DNA from: Rhexocercosporidium sp. MPI-PUGE-AT-0058
Taxonomy: Eukaryota > Ascomycota > Leotiomycetes > Helotiales
Direction of reading: 5' to 3'
Length of the DNA stretch: 64,000 nt
NCBI GenBank assembly: GCA_020746875.1
Contig: JAGTJL010000027.1
Coordinates: 124,001-188,000, forward strand
Shown: piece by piece, positions 37,656 through 49,278 of the stretch
Layout: the number at the start of each line of letters is the position of its first letter
Numbering within the stretch: the first letter of the stretch is position 1
Notes under the pieces: generated by a model
The model's input: only the letters and a program-made list of their open reading frames with translations
Told to the model about the DNA's origin: nothing
The model's database searches: none
Made by a program: the position numbers and the translations under genes

Positions 37656-37912
37656 TATTACGGCTTATAAGAGGTTAATACGGCGAGTTGACTCTAGCTT
37701 TATATTTAGGCCTTATACTACGCTCAGAATCGAGAAGAAAAGATAAGGAGAAAAGGAGAGCTTTCTGTAAGAGGGAGCTCTAGTATAAATACACAAAGGG
37801 TCCTCCTAGCTTTTCCCGATTAGGCTTAGCGCCATGGTTGCTATGCCAAGGCAATGCTACGAGCGATGCCGAGCTCGCTTGGTTAGAATACGAGGCTCAT
37901 GGAATCGTAACA
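37656..37912 (-). repeat. 5' LTR of the Ty3/gypsy element
   Basis: 257 bp, matching 31416-31672 in direct orientation. The first bases are TATTACG (transition from TGTTACG) and the last CGTAACA, followed at once by the CGCAA duplication. A TATTTATAC box on the minus strand is a plausible promoter TATA. Confidence 0.93.
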
Positions 37913-37917
37913 CGCAA

Positions 37918-38509
37918 CCTCAGCCCATATACTATGCCTTTTCATGTTCATTGTTCAAGATAAATCGGTCTATTTCCCCGCCCTGACGCCTCTTATTTTT
38001 TACCCCTCCCCCTGCTCCTAAACTACAATGAAATTTATAACTTAACGAAATAATGTCGGAACGACTTGGAAATTATATCATTTTAAAGCTTTAATTGTAT
38101 TTATTATGGCCGAAACTCATAAGAACGTCTTACGTAAAATAAAAGGTTATATTTGACGGTAAAAAAGTTTGCAAGGCCTTATTTTTAGGCTTGGCAAGCC
38201 CACTTTCTTAATTAACAAATACTGAGATTAACCAAGCTTTTATAAAGCGCTCTTTTGTATACAACCTCTTTCTATTTTGCCTTTTTTTTAACATAATTAT
38301 AAATTTTTAAAAGTCTTTTTGTGACGCCTTGCTTTATAAAAGACGGTAATCACGTGTAATTAGCGTCTTATATTCTACGGAGAAATGTATAAATATAATA
38401 AAGTCGCTTAGAATATTTAATTACGTAAGAAAGAAAGTAAAAAAAAAAAGGTGTATAAAAAAGAAAAACTTGCTTGCCTCAGCAGTAATTAGTTGTCTTC
38501 CTAGCCATA
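37918..38509. other. AT-rich spacer upstream of the phosphoesterase gene
   Basis: No ORF or RNA gene is supported. The sequence is AT-rich, with A-tracts and a TATAAA-like box around 38453-38458, some 55 bp before the start codon at 38510, a plausible core promoter. Confidence 0.45.
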
Positions 38510-40325
38510 ATGCTTCGTGTTCTTGAGTTTCTTAGAATCTTCCCCTTCAAAACGGCGACATCATCCACTCCCTATATTATGACCGTTGTTGCTCGCCCAG
38601 TTGTCACGGATCTGACCGTATGCATCTTCTCTCCGACAGTTTCTCCTTCTACCTGCAAACTAGACCCCAGAATATGGTACCGCATAGAGAAAGAGCTCTA
38701 CCTATATACATCTCAGCAGCGTGCTTGGCTGTATGTAGCGCAAGCGGGTGAGGAAGAGCTTGCAGCTGAGGACCTACTGGTTACAGATATTAGAGTCGGC
38801 GAGCTGCCTCTCAACTCTAGCTCAAGTCATTCGTGGGAGAGCCGACCTGGTGGGATCTGGGTGCTGAGAAGCAAATTCTCTGGCAAGATTGATCAGGCTG
38901 TGACAGAAGTGGATGTTCTCTTTGGTACAGATGCTATTGACCCACGCCCACAATGGGCTCTCATGCGATCATCGCTCCAACTTGACGCTCAGCCAGAGGT
39001 ACCGGTTGCAAGACTAACCGTACTCTACGGCAGGGCCAAGCAGAGACCAGATGCTCTAGCAGCTTTGAGAGTCAGGGAGGATGGCAAATTCAAGATTATC
39101 CAGATCTCTGACATGCACATGGTCACTGGTGTTGGGGTATGCAAAGATGCTATTGATGCTTATGGGAAGAATCTGCCAGAAAGCGAGGCCGACCCACTTA
39201 CGGTAGACTTCGTTGGAAAGATCTTGGATGTTGAGAAACCAGACCTTGTGATTCTCACTGGAGATCAGTTGCACCACGACATACCCGACAGCCAATCTGC
39301 CCTCTTCAAGGCAGTTGCTCCTATTATCGAGCGTTCGATCCCGTTCGCAGCCGTCTTTGGCAATCATGATAGTGAGGGCATTCACGCATTATCACGTGAG
39401 TAACTTCTTTCATAAGGTAGCCAATTACAGAGCTAGCGGTCGATAACAGACTGGGAGTTGCCACTCTCTCTCAAACCCTACTTTGCTTCGCAAGATAAAT
39501 ATGCAATCCTAATAAGCTGGGCCTTGGAAATGATAGTTGTCCATTCTTGCTGACTGGATTACAGGCACGGCACAGATGTCAATACTTCAGAATCTCCCCT
39601 TTAGCCTCTGCGAGCCAGGCCCAGAGCAGGTCGACGGCATAGGCAACTTTTACCTTCAGATCCTGGCTCCCGCCCCGTCACAGCTCCCGTTATCGACTAT
39701 ATATTGCCTAGATTCGCACGGTCAAATACCGAGCAAGATACACAATCCCGATTATGACCCTATTAAGCAAAGCCAAATCGACTGGTTTGAGAATATTTCC
39801 CATGCGCAACGAAGAGTGCGTGAGAAGGACATTACTAACAATCGCATTCATCTATCTCTAGCTTTTCAACACATCCCTCCTCCTGAGTTCAGAGACCGTC
39901 ATCTTAGCATACGTAACGGCCATCGGAGGGAACCAACTGAGTGCCCTAGCTTTAATTCCCATTTCTACGACGCTTTGGTCAAAGGAGGCATATCAGCATT
40001 AGGCTGCGGGCACGATCACGTGAATGACTTTTGCGCTTTGCTGCCACAACAAACGCAGCAGGATGGCGACAAAACTCAGCCTGGCCCTTGGCTATGCTAC
40101 GGAGGTTGCAGTGGGTTCGGGGGATATTGTTCTTATGGCAGGAAGCGATTCCACCGACGAACGCGGGTTTGGGAACTCGATACAAGTACTGGGAGCTTGA
40201 CGACTTGGAAGCGGGTCGAGTATGTTATGGACAGAGTTGATGAGCTGGTGCTTGTGGAAAGTGGAGCGGTGGTTGATTCCCTTAGAGAAGAAGAAGATGA
40301 AGGCAAAAGATGTGTAGAGAGTTGA
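38510..40325 (+). CDS. Calcineurin-like phosphoesterase, SIA1/DCR2 type
   Basis: Metallophosphoesterase predicted to hydrolyse phosphate esters using two metal ions; yeast DCR2 influences cell-cycle entry and the unfolded-protein response. Exons 38510-39395 and 39565-40325 flank a 169-nt intron with a TGCTGAC branch site, giving 548 aa. Metal-site motifs are in order: QISDMHM (Asp about 201), LTGDQLHHD (about 250), FGNHDSEG (about 284), then after the intron HIPPPEF and CGHDHVNDFC. The region after the intron, MSILQNLPFSLCEPGPEQVDG, is typical of the DCR2 branch. The N-terminal 170 residues have no catalytic motif, as in relatives. It stands 0.6 kb from the dead retroelement but reads without damage. 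A later start at Met24 is possible. Confidence 0.92.
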
Positions 40326-41887
40326 AGCTGATATCGCTACGTGATTTATAATACTCGGGCAGTTTGGGAGCTTCATATTCTAAGGCATGCCCCGCCTTCA
40401 GCGCACCTTTCCTAATTACCTAAATAAACAACTGAAAATCAATACAGATCTACAGCCACCTATGAGGACAGTTCATCATTAAATGAATTACTTTTGGCAG
40501 GGTACATACATTTTAGGCTTCTTCCGATGTCGTCTCAACAAAGCAAGCCTTGTACCTCATCAAGCTGTTCAGCCCGTCTGAATGGTGGATTGCGGCAGAC
40601 TGGACATTCGAACCTCATGTTTACTGTAAAGTTGAAAGATTATTGTGATTTCACAAGGTGGCGTTCAAAAAGACTTTCAGATGCACCTGAACCGTAGTCG
40701 TGCTGAGATACGAACTACCCAGCGAGATTGCAAAAGATCTCCTGCCAATAGCAAACTTTTTTCATTTTTAAGATGAAAAGCTGCCGCATATACCCTTAGG
40801 GACTTGGATTAGGAGTCGCTTGCTACACATAACAAAGGGGATTGGGGAGGATGGTAACTCCTGCCCAGAACTGGCTATACATTCTGAAAGCGCAAAAATT
40901 GGCACATGTGCATTCACTTGGGCACAGTGTAGCTGTCTGACCAAGTATGTGATGGCGAGAGTTGCCTTTTCGCGTCGGACTTTCATGGACGAAGACGGTG
41001 CCAACCCCTGTACTGTATCTTACCCCCCGTCTGGTTTGCAAATGCAGATCAGGTGCGGTTCCTAATGGCATGATGTTGTCTACGCTGCAAATTGAAAAAC
41101 TCTGCAACTATCATCTACTTACAGATAACGTGGCGTATGCAAATGTATCCTTTGGATACCTAGCCTTGTCATACCCCCTTCCATTAAGGCCTACTTTCGG
41201 ACCTAATGTTTCTAACACTAAAATTCTTCGTTGGTTGCGGTAGGGATTAAAAGACGGATAATTGCATATTTTATAACTCTCTGTATGTCATTTTATTCTG
41301 AGACTAGATTCTGTGGACTCTGGACTGGGCAGCATGCTCTGTAAGCTGTCTAGACAAAACAAAGCACTGCGACTTGGAAAATGGGTCATGTCACATGTAC
41401 CTAGCTAGTAGGGCGATCAACTTGAACATTAAATAAAAGGACAAGGGCATTGATAGTCCTGACTCGAGCAACAAGGGCAAGTGGAGGCCTCCGGACTGAA
41501 TAGAAAGATGTGACGATAAAGCTGGCTCCTTGTTAGAACAGCTTTAACAGCAGAACTAGCAGCGTAAAATTACGAGGGCGTCTAAAAAGATACTAGGTCA
41601 CATCGCTCGCCTTGCCCTTCGACTTTTCAGTCTTTATTTAGAAAAATGTATATGGAAAGGTTCTTCTTCGGGATGGCAAATCGCTACGCTGTCACCGCTT
41701 TCGGAGCTCTAGCCAGCTGAACACTACTCCATATACTGCAATCTACAACAAAACCTACTTCTATTCCTGCCTTATCCGAAAGTTTTCTTGCTAAATCTTC
41801 AGCGCCAGGTCGAGAGTGAGTAAAATACTCCTTCTCCTTTCTCTAGATCTCGCTTGCAGGTAAATCTTCAGTGACTCGCGATTTAGC
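40326..41887. other. No supported gene
   Basis: About 1.5 kb of mixed-composition sequence between convergent units. Frames are short and unrecognised. No RNA gene, terminal repeat or simple repeat was noted. Confidence 0.4.
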
Positions 41888-43402
41888 TTAGCTAGTAAAA
41901 GTATCGTTAATACGGAGGGCATCAAACAGCCCCCGCACATCAGTCACTCTAAGATCTGTATGAACTAATGTATACAACTCAATGAAGTGATGGTAGTCTT
42001 CGTAGCCATCGAGATCAGCTAGTTGCATAAACAACCGGGACTTTTGAGCAAGATCCCAAAACAAAGGATTTTCCAACACGTCTTTCATCTAAGAAGAGTG
42101 ACTAATGACGCTCTCTTTAAAGATGGATGCCATGTCTGCATCCACATCGTCTCTCGGATGAGGAAAGCTTAGGGTGATCAAGAGTGTCGGAAGAGGAACA
42201 ATAAAACAAGATGTCCAGTCGATGATGCAAGTAATGTTAAAAGCATCGTCAATAAAGATATTTAACATACTGAGGTCTAGAGGTTTTAAGTAGTACTTTT
42301 GCTAAGAAATTGAAATTAACGGTATAATGTCGCGCATAAGGTATGCCATGCGATATAGTCCAGTCGATTCTTGCTGCCATCGATCTTCTGGTCGACAATG
42401 GCGAAATTATTCTAGAGCTAAACGGCAGACCTATAATTAGATACAGTCTTAAAGTCTTTGGCTTTCGGAACAGGAGCGAGAAAGAGTGGTGACTCTGAGG
42501 TAGCTGTCCGGCGTGATAGCGTAGTGCTAAAAGTACGGAGTCGTAGTAATCTTTGTCGTTACTAAATGGCCCCCTAGCGATTTCCCCACAAAGATCTCGC
42601 CCAGACCACGTGAAGGTACGAAAAAGACATCGCCCTACACGGACCTTTCCCTCCCTTTCATAAAGCGATCCAATCTCCTCAAAAGGTGACTATAAGATTC
42701 TTGCGATCAGAAATCCAAGCTGTCTCATAATCTTTTCCTTAGCTGCTATTAAAAGGCAAAGAAGTGGATTGCGGGGTAACTTAATGCCCTCTACATAAGG
42801 GTTCCACAGATATTTGCTACTAATAGAGAACCCAGGAGCCCTCGTGGTCAGCATATAGGGTATCTCAATAGTATTTATCGCAGAAGCGCTTGGTGAGTCT
42901 ATTAATATCATAGCAACATATTTTGGTCATCGATAGCTTACCAATAGCTTTTTACCTCTACAACAGGGATGCAATTTAGCTTGGAAACCTGTATCGATGT
43001 GACCTCGCTGTCAACTATTATGGCGATAGTCTCCTCGGAGAAACCACTGTCCAACCGAGGAGAACGAAAGATCCAATCCTCCTCATCGTCATCAAATGTC
43101 AGAACAATGGCCCAGTTGTGACTACCAGCCATAGGTTCCTGTGAAACATCACAGGAACATCGCGCGCTGCGAAGCTCCTCTGCATGTTTAATGAGAGCAT
43201 TAATATTAAACTTAGCGTATCTAAATACGCTAGGGGTTGGCGTTAGTGACATTCTGACATCGTTATAGAAGGAAAGATAAATGGCGGATGAACACAGGCA
43301 TAACACGAAACAACCTACTAGCGCCACCAGAGGCTTTCGGCTCCTCCCACCTCCGCCTTGACGGACTAAGCGATTTAGAAAAGTGTTTACTGGACATGTC
43401 AA
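41888..43402 (-). pseudogene. Aminoglycoside-phosphotransferase-like kinase gene, decayed
   Basis: The order of family blocks on the minus strand is complete. There is an N-terminal membrane anchor (ALVGCFVLCLCSSAIYLSF), then MAGSHNWAIVLTFDD and WIFRSPRLDSG. Next come IPYMLTTRAPG and EKIMRQLGFLI, followed by IGSLYEREGKVRVGRCLF and ARGPFSNDKDYYDS, and finally DLSMLNIFIDDAFNITCIIDW. These lie in different frames: the joint near 42930 is off by one base, another frame change falls near 42490, and TAG stops stand at 42690-42692 and 42089-42091 with more near 42400. The His of the Brenner-type HxDxxxxN motif is not recognisable, since the segment reads P-L-D-L-S-M-L-N. Such fungal APH-like proteins form large variable families of uncertain substrate. 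Confidence 0.75.
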
Positions 43403-43671
43403 TCATCTCGAGTTCGCCCTTAGTAAAACAACCCTATTTTCCATCTTGATCCCCGCTGGTAGACAAGACAGCAAGAGTACATGATTCAAGACAATACTGA
43501 CCAAGTTAAGACTCTCGAATCAAGGTGAGAAAATCTTGTGAACCGTGAACTCATAAGCTATTCCTCTATTCCAAGCATTATTAAACCTAGACAACCAAAT
43601 GCATAGCTTCTGACCCTTCCCCCTTTTCCCTCCCATTCCTAACGCTCCCTCCAACTTACAGTTGAGTCCCT

Positions 43672-45771
43672 CTAGCAAACAGTCCTATGTACACCTTCAC
43701 TCATTGGTCTCTTTCCTCCCTTCCCTTGCCCCTTATTGTGCTGCGTACCAACCGTGCCATGTTCCTTCTCAACGCTATTATTCTTACCCTGTGCTAAGAC
43801 GCTCAAGTCTTGCGTATCGGAATCCTGTTTCAATATCATGTTAGTACAAGATGTTTTGGGAAGAGTAGAGGAGAGGATGTTGGAAGAGATCAAGGGAGTG
43901 ATAGAGAGAGAGAGAGAGGGGAACGTACAATGAGATTCTGAGTCGTGACGCAGACATCGCTGATAAGCCTGTCGAGGAGGTCGAATGACATACTCTCTCG
44001 GACCACGACGCGGAGGATTTCGATTTTGTCTTCATTTGGTGGGAGGGGGTAGTCTGTTATGCGCATTGTCTGTCAGTAGAGTACTGAATCAGCGCATCAA
44101 AACACATCCTCGGTTATCTTTCCCTCCCCAGACACAAACACCTTTCAACTCCATAATCTAACACCTTTGAAAAGCAGATACTGGATTATTAGAAGGGTGA
44201 ATAGGTCCACTTACTGGGAATGATATACTGTTTCGCCCTCAGCAGATTACTGATGTTCTCCTGCTTGATATGTGGAAACTCCTTCTTGAACTCATCAGAG
44301 AAGCGGAACGCGACCACAGGGAGGCCAGCATTGTAATCCGCACTCGTCTCATCCTCATCCCCCTGTACATCAACCTCTCCCTTCTCAAGCTTGTGCACGC
44401 CTTCCTTACGGTGGATATCCGAGACGCAAGTATACCACCCAGTCGCCTCAAGTGATTTCGACAACAATCTCGCATTTGCCATGCAATTCTCCATAATGGA
44501 TCTATACCCCGAGAAGCCAAGATGGATCAGGTTATAGTACTGCGCAATAACCTGCGCGCCCGGCCGCGAGAAGTTCAGAGTATACGATTCCTCCGTTCCA
44601 CCCAAGTAATGAAGTTCGAAAACTAGGTGTTTCGGCAAGAACTTCTCATCTCTCCAGATAATCCAGCCCACACCAGCGTACACCAATCCGAACTTATGAC
44701 CCGACGTATTAATACTCTTCACACGAGGTAGCTCGAAATTCCACTTCGTCTGTCCCTGCTTCCCAGCTCCAGCATGCGTGAACGGCGCCACGAACCCCCC
44801 ACTCGCAGCATCGACATGGATCGGGATATCCACTCCCGTCTCCTTCTCATACGCATCTAGAATAGCCGAGATCTCTTCCACAGGCTCGTAATGGCCCGTA
44901 TACGTGCTCCCCAGGATGACAAATACCCCGATAGTATTCTCGTCAATGTTCTTCTTCACCAGCTCAGGGTCAAGTCGGAAGTTACTCTCCTCAGAAACAG
45001 GTAGGATCCTAGCTTCGACCTCGAAATACCGCGCGAATTTCTCAAGGGCAACTTGTGCGTTGGCGCCCATGATGATGTTCGGTTTCTCGGTGCTCTTGCC
45101 CTGCTCCTTCATCTTCTCCTGCCAGCGACGCTTCATGGCTAACCCGCCGAGGTGGATGGCTTCGCTGGAGCCGGTGGTAGCGGATCCGATTGCTTTCTCG
45201 GATTTCGAGGCCCCCCAGAGATTGGCGATTATGCTGATGCAGCGGGCGTGCATGGCCATCATGGCGGGGTATTCGTCGGCGTCGGACATGTTCTTGGAGA
45301 TGTTTTCGAACATTAGCTGTTCGGCGTGGGTCTCCATGTACGTGCCTACGAAACTGGGAGGGGGACGTTAACTGGATTGTCTTATGTGCACATCATTCAT
45401 TCGGGAGTAGAAGGCAGAAGGTTTTCACAAAAGCAAAATGTAAGTACCTAGCTAGATTCAAATTCGGCCTCCCATCAAGATCCAGCTCATCCTTGAGCAT
45501 CTGATGTACGGCATCGGCCGGAGCCCCATGTATGGGAATCTCGAATTTCGAGATCTCCTGCCTGCTGGCGTAGCGTGTGCTGTAGGGCGTTATGTGAGAT
45601 GTGCCGCCGTGGCTGTGGATATGCTTCTTAGAAGCATCTCTGATATGGAGGGAGCGGAGGTTCTGGATTATGGAGTCGGGGTCGACCTAGGTGTGTTAGA
45701 AATAGGTGTGGTTGAAGGAAGAGGGTGAAGGTGGAGGGGGGGCGCAGACGAACGTGGCGTGCGAGAGACAT
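43672..45771 (-). CDS. gad: Glutamate decarboxylase
   Basis: PLP enzyme converting glutamate to GABA and CO2, feeding the GABA shunt and stress tolerance; cytosolic. Exons on the minus strand are 45754-45771, 45448-45686, 44215-45353, 43929-44053 and 43672-43824, with introns of 67, 94, 161 and 104 nt, giving 557 aa. The 18-nt first exon (MSLARH) is supported because it restores frame into VDPDSIIQNLRSLHI. Conserved blocks are TTGSSEAIHLGGLAMKRRW, IHVDAASGGF (Asp contacting the PLP ring) and NTSGHKFGLVYAGVGW (Lys forming the Schiff base). The C-terminal YPLPPNEDKIEILRVVVRE follows the third intron. The last exon is a Gly/Lys/Ser-rich tail ending EGVHRTVC that varies between species. The fourth intron holds a GA/CT microsatellite. 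Confidence 0.95.
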
Positions 45772-47059
45772 TGTGGATTGCTATTAATTTGATGGATTGG
45801 GCGAGGAGTTGAATTGTACTTGAGTAAATTCTGAATCTGGGATTGATGGGAAAGAGAAATGGAGTGTCAAAACAGACAAGAGAACTATGAAATGCTTCAG
45901 ATACTTATTTACCAGTTCTTGAGCTTCAAAGCAATGACGACGCACCCCACTTGAAGGCAATCCTAGAATGCAGAACACAAATAGGAAAACTACCACTGTT
46001 TACCACCTCAGTTTCATGAACTTAATTGGTCAATTCGAGAACAGTTGTACGTTCAGTATCGAATCGGAAGCGAGGGAATGCACACGACGTAATGGCTTTG
46101 AAGAGAATATGCCCCGCTTGGAAATGCTTGATTGTGATCCTTGCTGGGGGACCTGGAAGGGAAACGTGATTTAAGCTGGGTAAAACGATGGATGAAAATA
46201 TGTAGGAAACATGAATTGAGGGGGTCTGTCTTGGTTATTACGGGAAATGAATGAGAATGAAGATATAAAGACCAAGATGCAAGGTCACTTTTATCCCCCG
46301 CATTCCTTGGCTTGGTTCTTGGCGGAAGCTCTTATCGTTTATCGCTATCAGTTCGATGACGTGGTGGTGGTTCTGTTTCTGCCTCTCTTAACACGATGTA
46401 TTCCTCACGACTTATATCTATATCCTCATATCCTTCCCACTCGCTTCGTTTGTGTATTTGTCCTCAATATAAACATGCACCTTGATCAATAAGTCATTGC
46501 GCATCTCCTTATTCTTCTGTTTGCATTTCTCTTTTGTGCGAGAATATGGAATTCTAGTAGCATCGGCATTTTGATTGTACCGATCGAGGGGTAATCTACA
46601 AGGATTCTCGTACGCCAAGGTCTCCCAGACTCCCCACACCAATGGATGTGAGCATGGGCATTGGTGATGATGAGATCCCGATGCTGATGCCACCATTCCT
46701 GTTCCCGTCTCATAAAAGACGCGCAAGCTTGCACCCTCATGAGGTGATGGAATATGATTTGGTTGAGAGTCCGAGTGGGCAGTCAGTCAACAGTGTTTCG
46801 TATCCTTTTCCTTCTTCAAGTACAAAGACTCTTCAATACCTCATCTCTTCTTCTAAGTAAAGCTTGGTAGACAGGATACCATCCGATTCATCCGTCCGTT
46901 TACTTTTACTTCCTTGCGAGACAGTCGTGCCGTCTCATTCGTTACGAGGAAGCTTCGGCGTCAGCGTCATCAAGCTTAGCTTATTTCATTCCTAACCTCA
47001 CCTAACCTCTTCTCCCCCTTTATTCCATCTTCCTCTTTCCCCATCACCAGTCGATCAAC
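45772..47059. other. Divergent promoter region of gad and the FAS1 gene
   Basis: About 1.3 kb between two divergently transcribed genes. No ORF is convincing. Just before 47060 there is a CT-rich run with CACCTAACCTC repeats, typical of fungal core promoters and 5' UTRs. Confidence 0.5.
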
Positions 47060-48562
47060 ATGAAGTTCGCTACTACTCTCCTACCGCTTGCGGTCATCTC
47101 TACAGCCTTCGTCATTCCAGACGAGGAGCTCACCAACCAGATTGTTGCCGAATCCCAAAGGGAACCCCAGACCTTCTTCGACAGAATCTCTGGCAATATT
47201 GACTCTGTCTGGGCAGGCGTCGAAGAGACATTCAAGGACACTGTAGCTTTCTCCGAGAATGCCATCGATACTGCCATCAATGCCGCCTCAGAGGTCTCTG
47301 AGAAGGCAAAGACCACGTTCGAGTGCCACGCCTCGATGATGAAATTCGATGCTAAGGCCTGGCTTGACTCTGCTGTGTCCACTGTTGAAGATGTCGACAT
47401 CTTCGACCACCCTCACCACAAGCCTCCTCACCATGGGCCTCCGCACCACAAGCCACCCCATCACAGACATGGCCACCACAGCCCAAATAAGACTGTCTAC
47501 GAGCTCATCGCCAGCAGCAAGTACACCACTAAACTCGCAAAGCTCATCAACGAGTATCCAGACTTGGTGAAGACATTGAACGGCACAGCAGCCAACTACA
47601 CCGTCTTCGCACCAACAGACAAAGCATTCGAGAAGCTACCAAAGGGACACAAGAAGCCTTCCAAGGAGTTGATTAAGAAAGTCCTCTCCTACCACGTCTC
47701 CCCAGACTTCTACCCCGCTGGCAGAGTCCTGGTCACTCATACCATCCCCACTGCTCTCGGCGAGGATTCTCTCGGAGGAAGCCCACAAAGACTACGTCTT
47801 GGGCTCGGTCTCAATGGCATCAACGTCAACTTCTACAGTCGTATAGTAGCTATCAACATTGTATGTTCTCATCCACATCATCTCCTTCTCACCTTTGATC
47901 ACCTCTGACAATCCCCTTAGTTCGGAACGAACGGCGTGATCCACGGCGTCGATTCCATTATCCTCCCCCCTCCCCCAGCCCTCAAGATCGTCGAACTTGT
48001 CCCCGGCGAATTCAGTACCCTCGAACTAGCACTCGTCAAAACAGGCCTCGCAGACGCCATCGCAGACGCACCCCACGCAGGCGGGACCCTCTTCGCGCCA
48101 TCGAACTGGGCATTCAAGAAACTTGGCCCTAGGATCAACGCCTTCCTGTTCTCGAAATATGGAGAGAAATACCTGAAGGCACTATTGGAATACCATGTTG
48201 TTGCCAATCAGACTTTGTATTCTGATGCTTTCTATAAGGAGAAGTCTGAGGGTGAGAGCGAGGCGGGGGAGGTTGGACAAGAGGGTATCCCGAAGGGATA
48301 TTTCCATGTTGATCTCCCGACGCTGTTGGAGGATAAGAGTCTCAGCATTGATGTGGCGCGATATGGTGGTTTGATAAGCATCAAGATCAATGGCTTCTCC
48401 AGCGTCGCTGTTCAAGATGGGGTCGCAAAGGATGGTGTCATTCATGTGGTCAGCTCCGTGCTCATCCCGCCTAAGACTCCTGGTGCTGCGCAGGAGGCGG
48501 AGGAGGCCATGGATGTTGAGCAGTTGAAAGAGAGATTGATGCCGTTTGTGCAGGAGTTGTAG
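47060..48562 (+). CDS. Secreted fasciclin (FAS1) protein, two domains with His/Pro linker
   Basis: Likely extracellular or vacuolar adhesion-type protein. Exons 47060-47860 and 47921-48562 are separated by a 60-nt intron, giving 480 aa. A signal peptide (MKFATTLLPLAVISTA) is followed by a helical N-terminal region. Residues 117-140 form a linker of HPHHKPPHH-type repeats in which half of the 24 residues are His. FAS1 domain 1 (about 144-285) begins TVYELIASSKYTTKL with the hallmark NYTVFAPTDKAFEKL. FAS1 domain 2 (about 290-460) has TLFAPSNWAFKKLG and ends GVIHVVSSVLIPP. There is no clear GPI signal, since the C-terminus EQLKERLMPFVQEL is helical and charged. Several N-x-T sites suit secretion. 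The His tract may bind metal ions, which is inference. Confidence 0.93.
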
Positions 48563-49278
48563 GTGTGAAGGTGAAAAGGAGATTTGATGGAAACGAAATA
48601 CAGGCTTGGCTGGGACTGGAAACGGAGCAGTGGAATTGGAATGGGCTGGTGGGGGTAGGCATCGGTTTGCCTAGCACTCCTTACGTAGCATGTGTACATT
48701 AATATGTACAGATACAAGATAACGAATGAACGACACGCTCCTTTGAAGCTCCACACTCCCTTCCAAAGTAACCTAGTACTTGCGGTACGAATGCCCCACT
48801 CACCTGTGATTACCCCTCCATCTTGGTCTGGAGTATCTCGAACCTCAAACCTCTAACCCAACCAACCCATCTCCTATTTTGTACTCATCTCCAATTCCGG
48901 TCCGACGCTACGACAATGTTGGGTCTGCCTTTTGTGCTCCCAATTTTAAATAATCCCGATGCGGGCGCTCCGAAAATCGTAATTTACTGTACGCACGGCA
49001 TGTTTCTTTGCCCCCCCTGACAGACGAACGACCGCTATGATTGACTCACTCTCGCGTAACACTCTATCCCACTTTTGTTGTTTACTTCCCTTTCACCACT
49101 TCCTACCTCCTGGCATGCGTCTCGTCTATATCACCGCAGAGCCTTTCTCTAATTGCGCTAAGCTCTCTCCAAAGAAGAAATCACGACACCTTCCATCTCG
49201 GCTATTTAATTCTAGCTACTTGAGTGAGAAGGAGGCTGAGAGGCAACGAAAGAGCAAGGAAAGAAGACACATACAGAC
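48563..49278. other. Promoter region of the GNAT gene
   Basis: No ORF is supported. CT-rich stretches and an unusual C7 run near 49012-49018 occur. The A/G-rich leader directly upstream of the ATG at 49279 is typical of a fungal 5' UTR. Confidence 0.4.

Larger units (their letters stand above)
31416..37912 (-). mobile_element. Complete but RIP-inactivated Ty3/gypsy LTR retrotransposon
   Basis: The element is 6497 bp and lies on the minus strand (5' LTR on the right). Two 257-bp direct LTRs flank the internal region, and a 5-bp duplication CGCAA (31411-31415 and 37913-37917) flanks the whole. LTRs begin TGTTACG and end CGTAACA, each with a transition in one copy. A purine-rich run just inside the left LTR would be the polypurine tract. 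Order on the minus strand is gag with zinc knuckle, then reverse transcriptase, RNase H and integrase, which is Ty3/gypsy order. The interior is rich in TA dinucleotides and stop codons in every frame. I cannot name the element. Confidence 0.93.
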
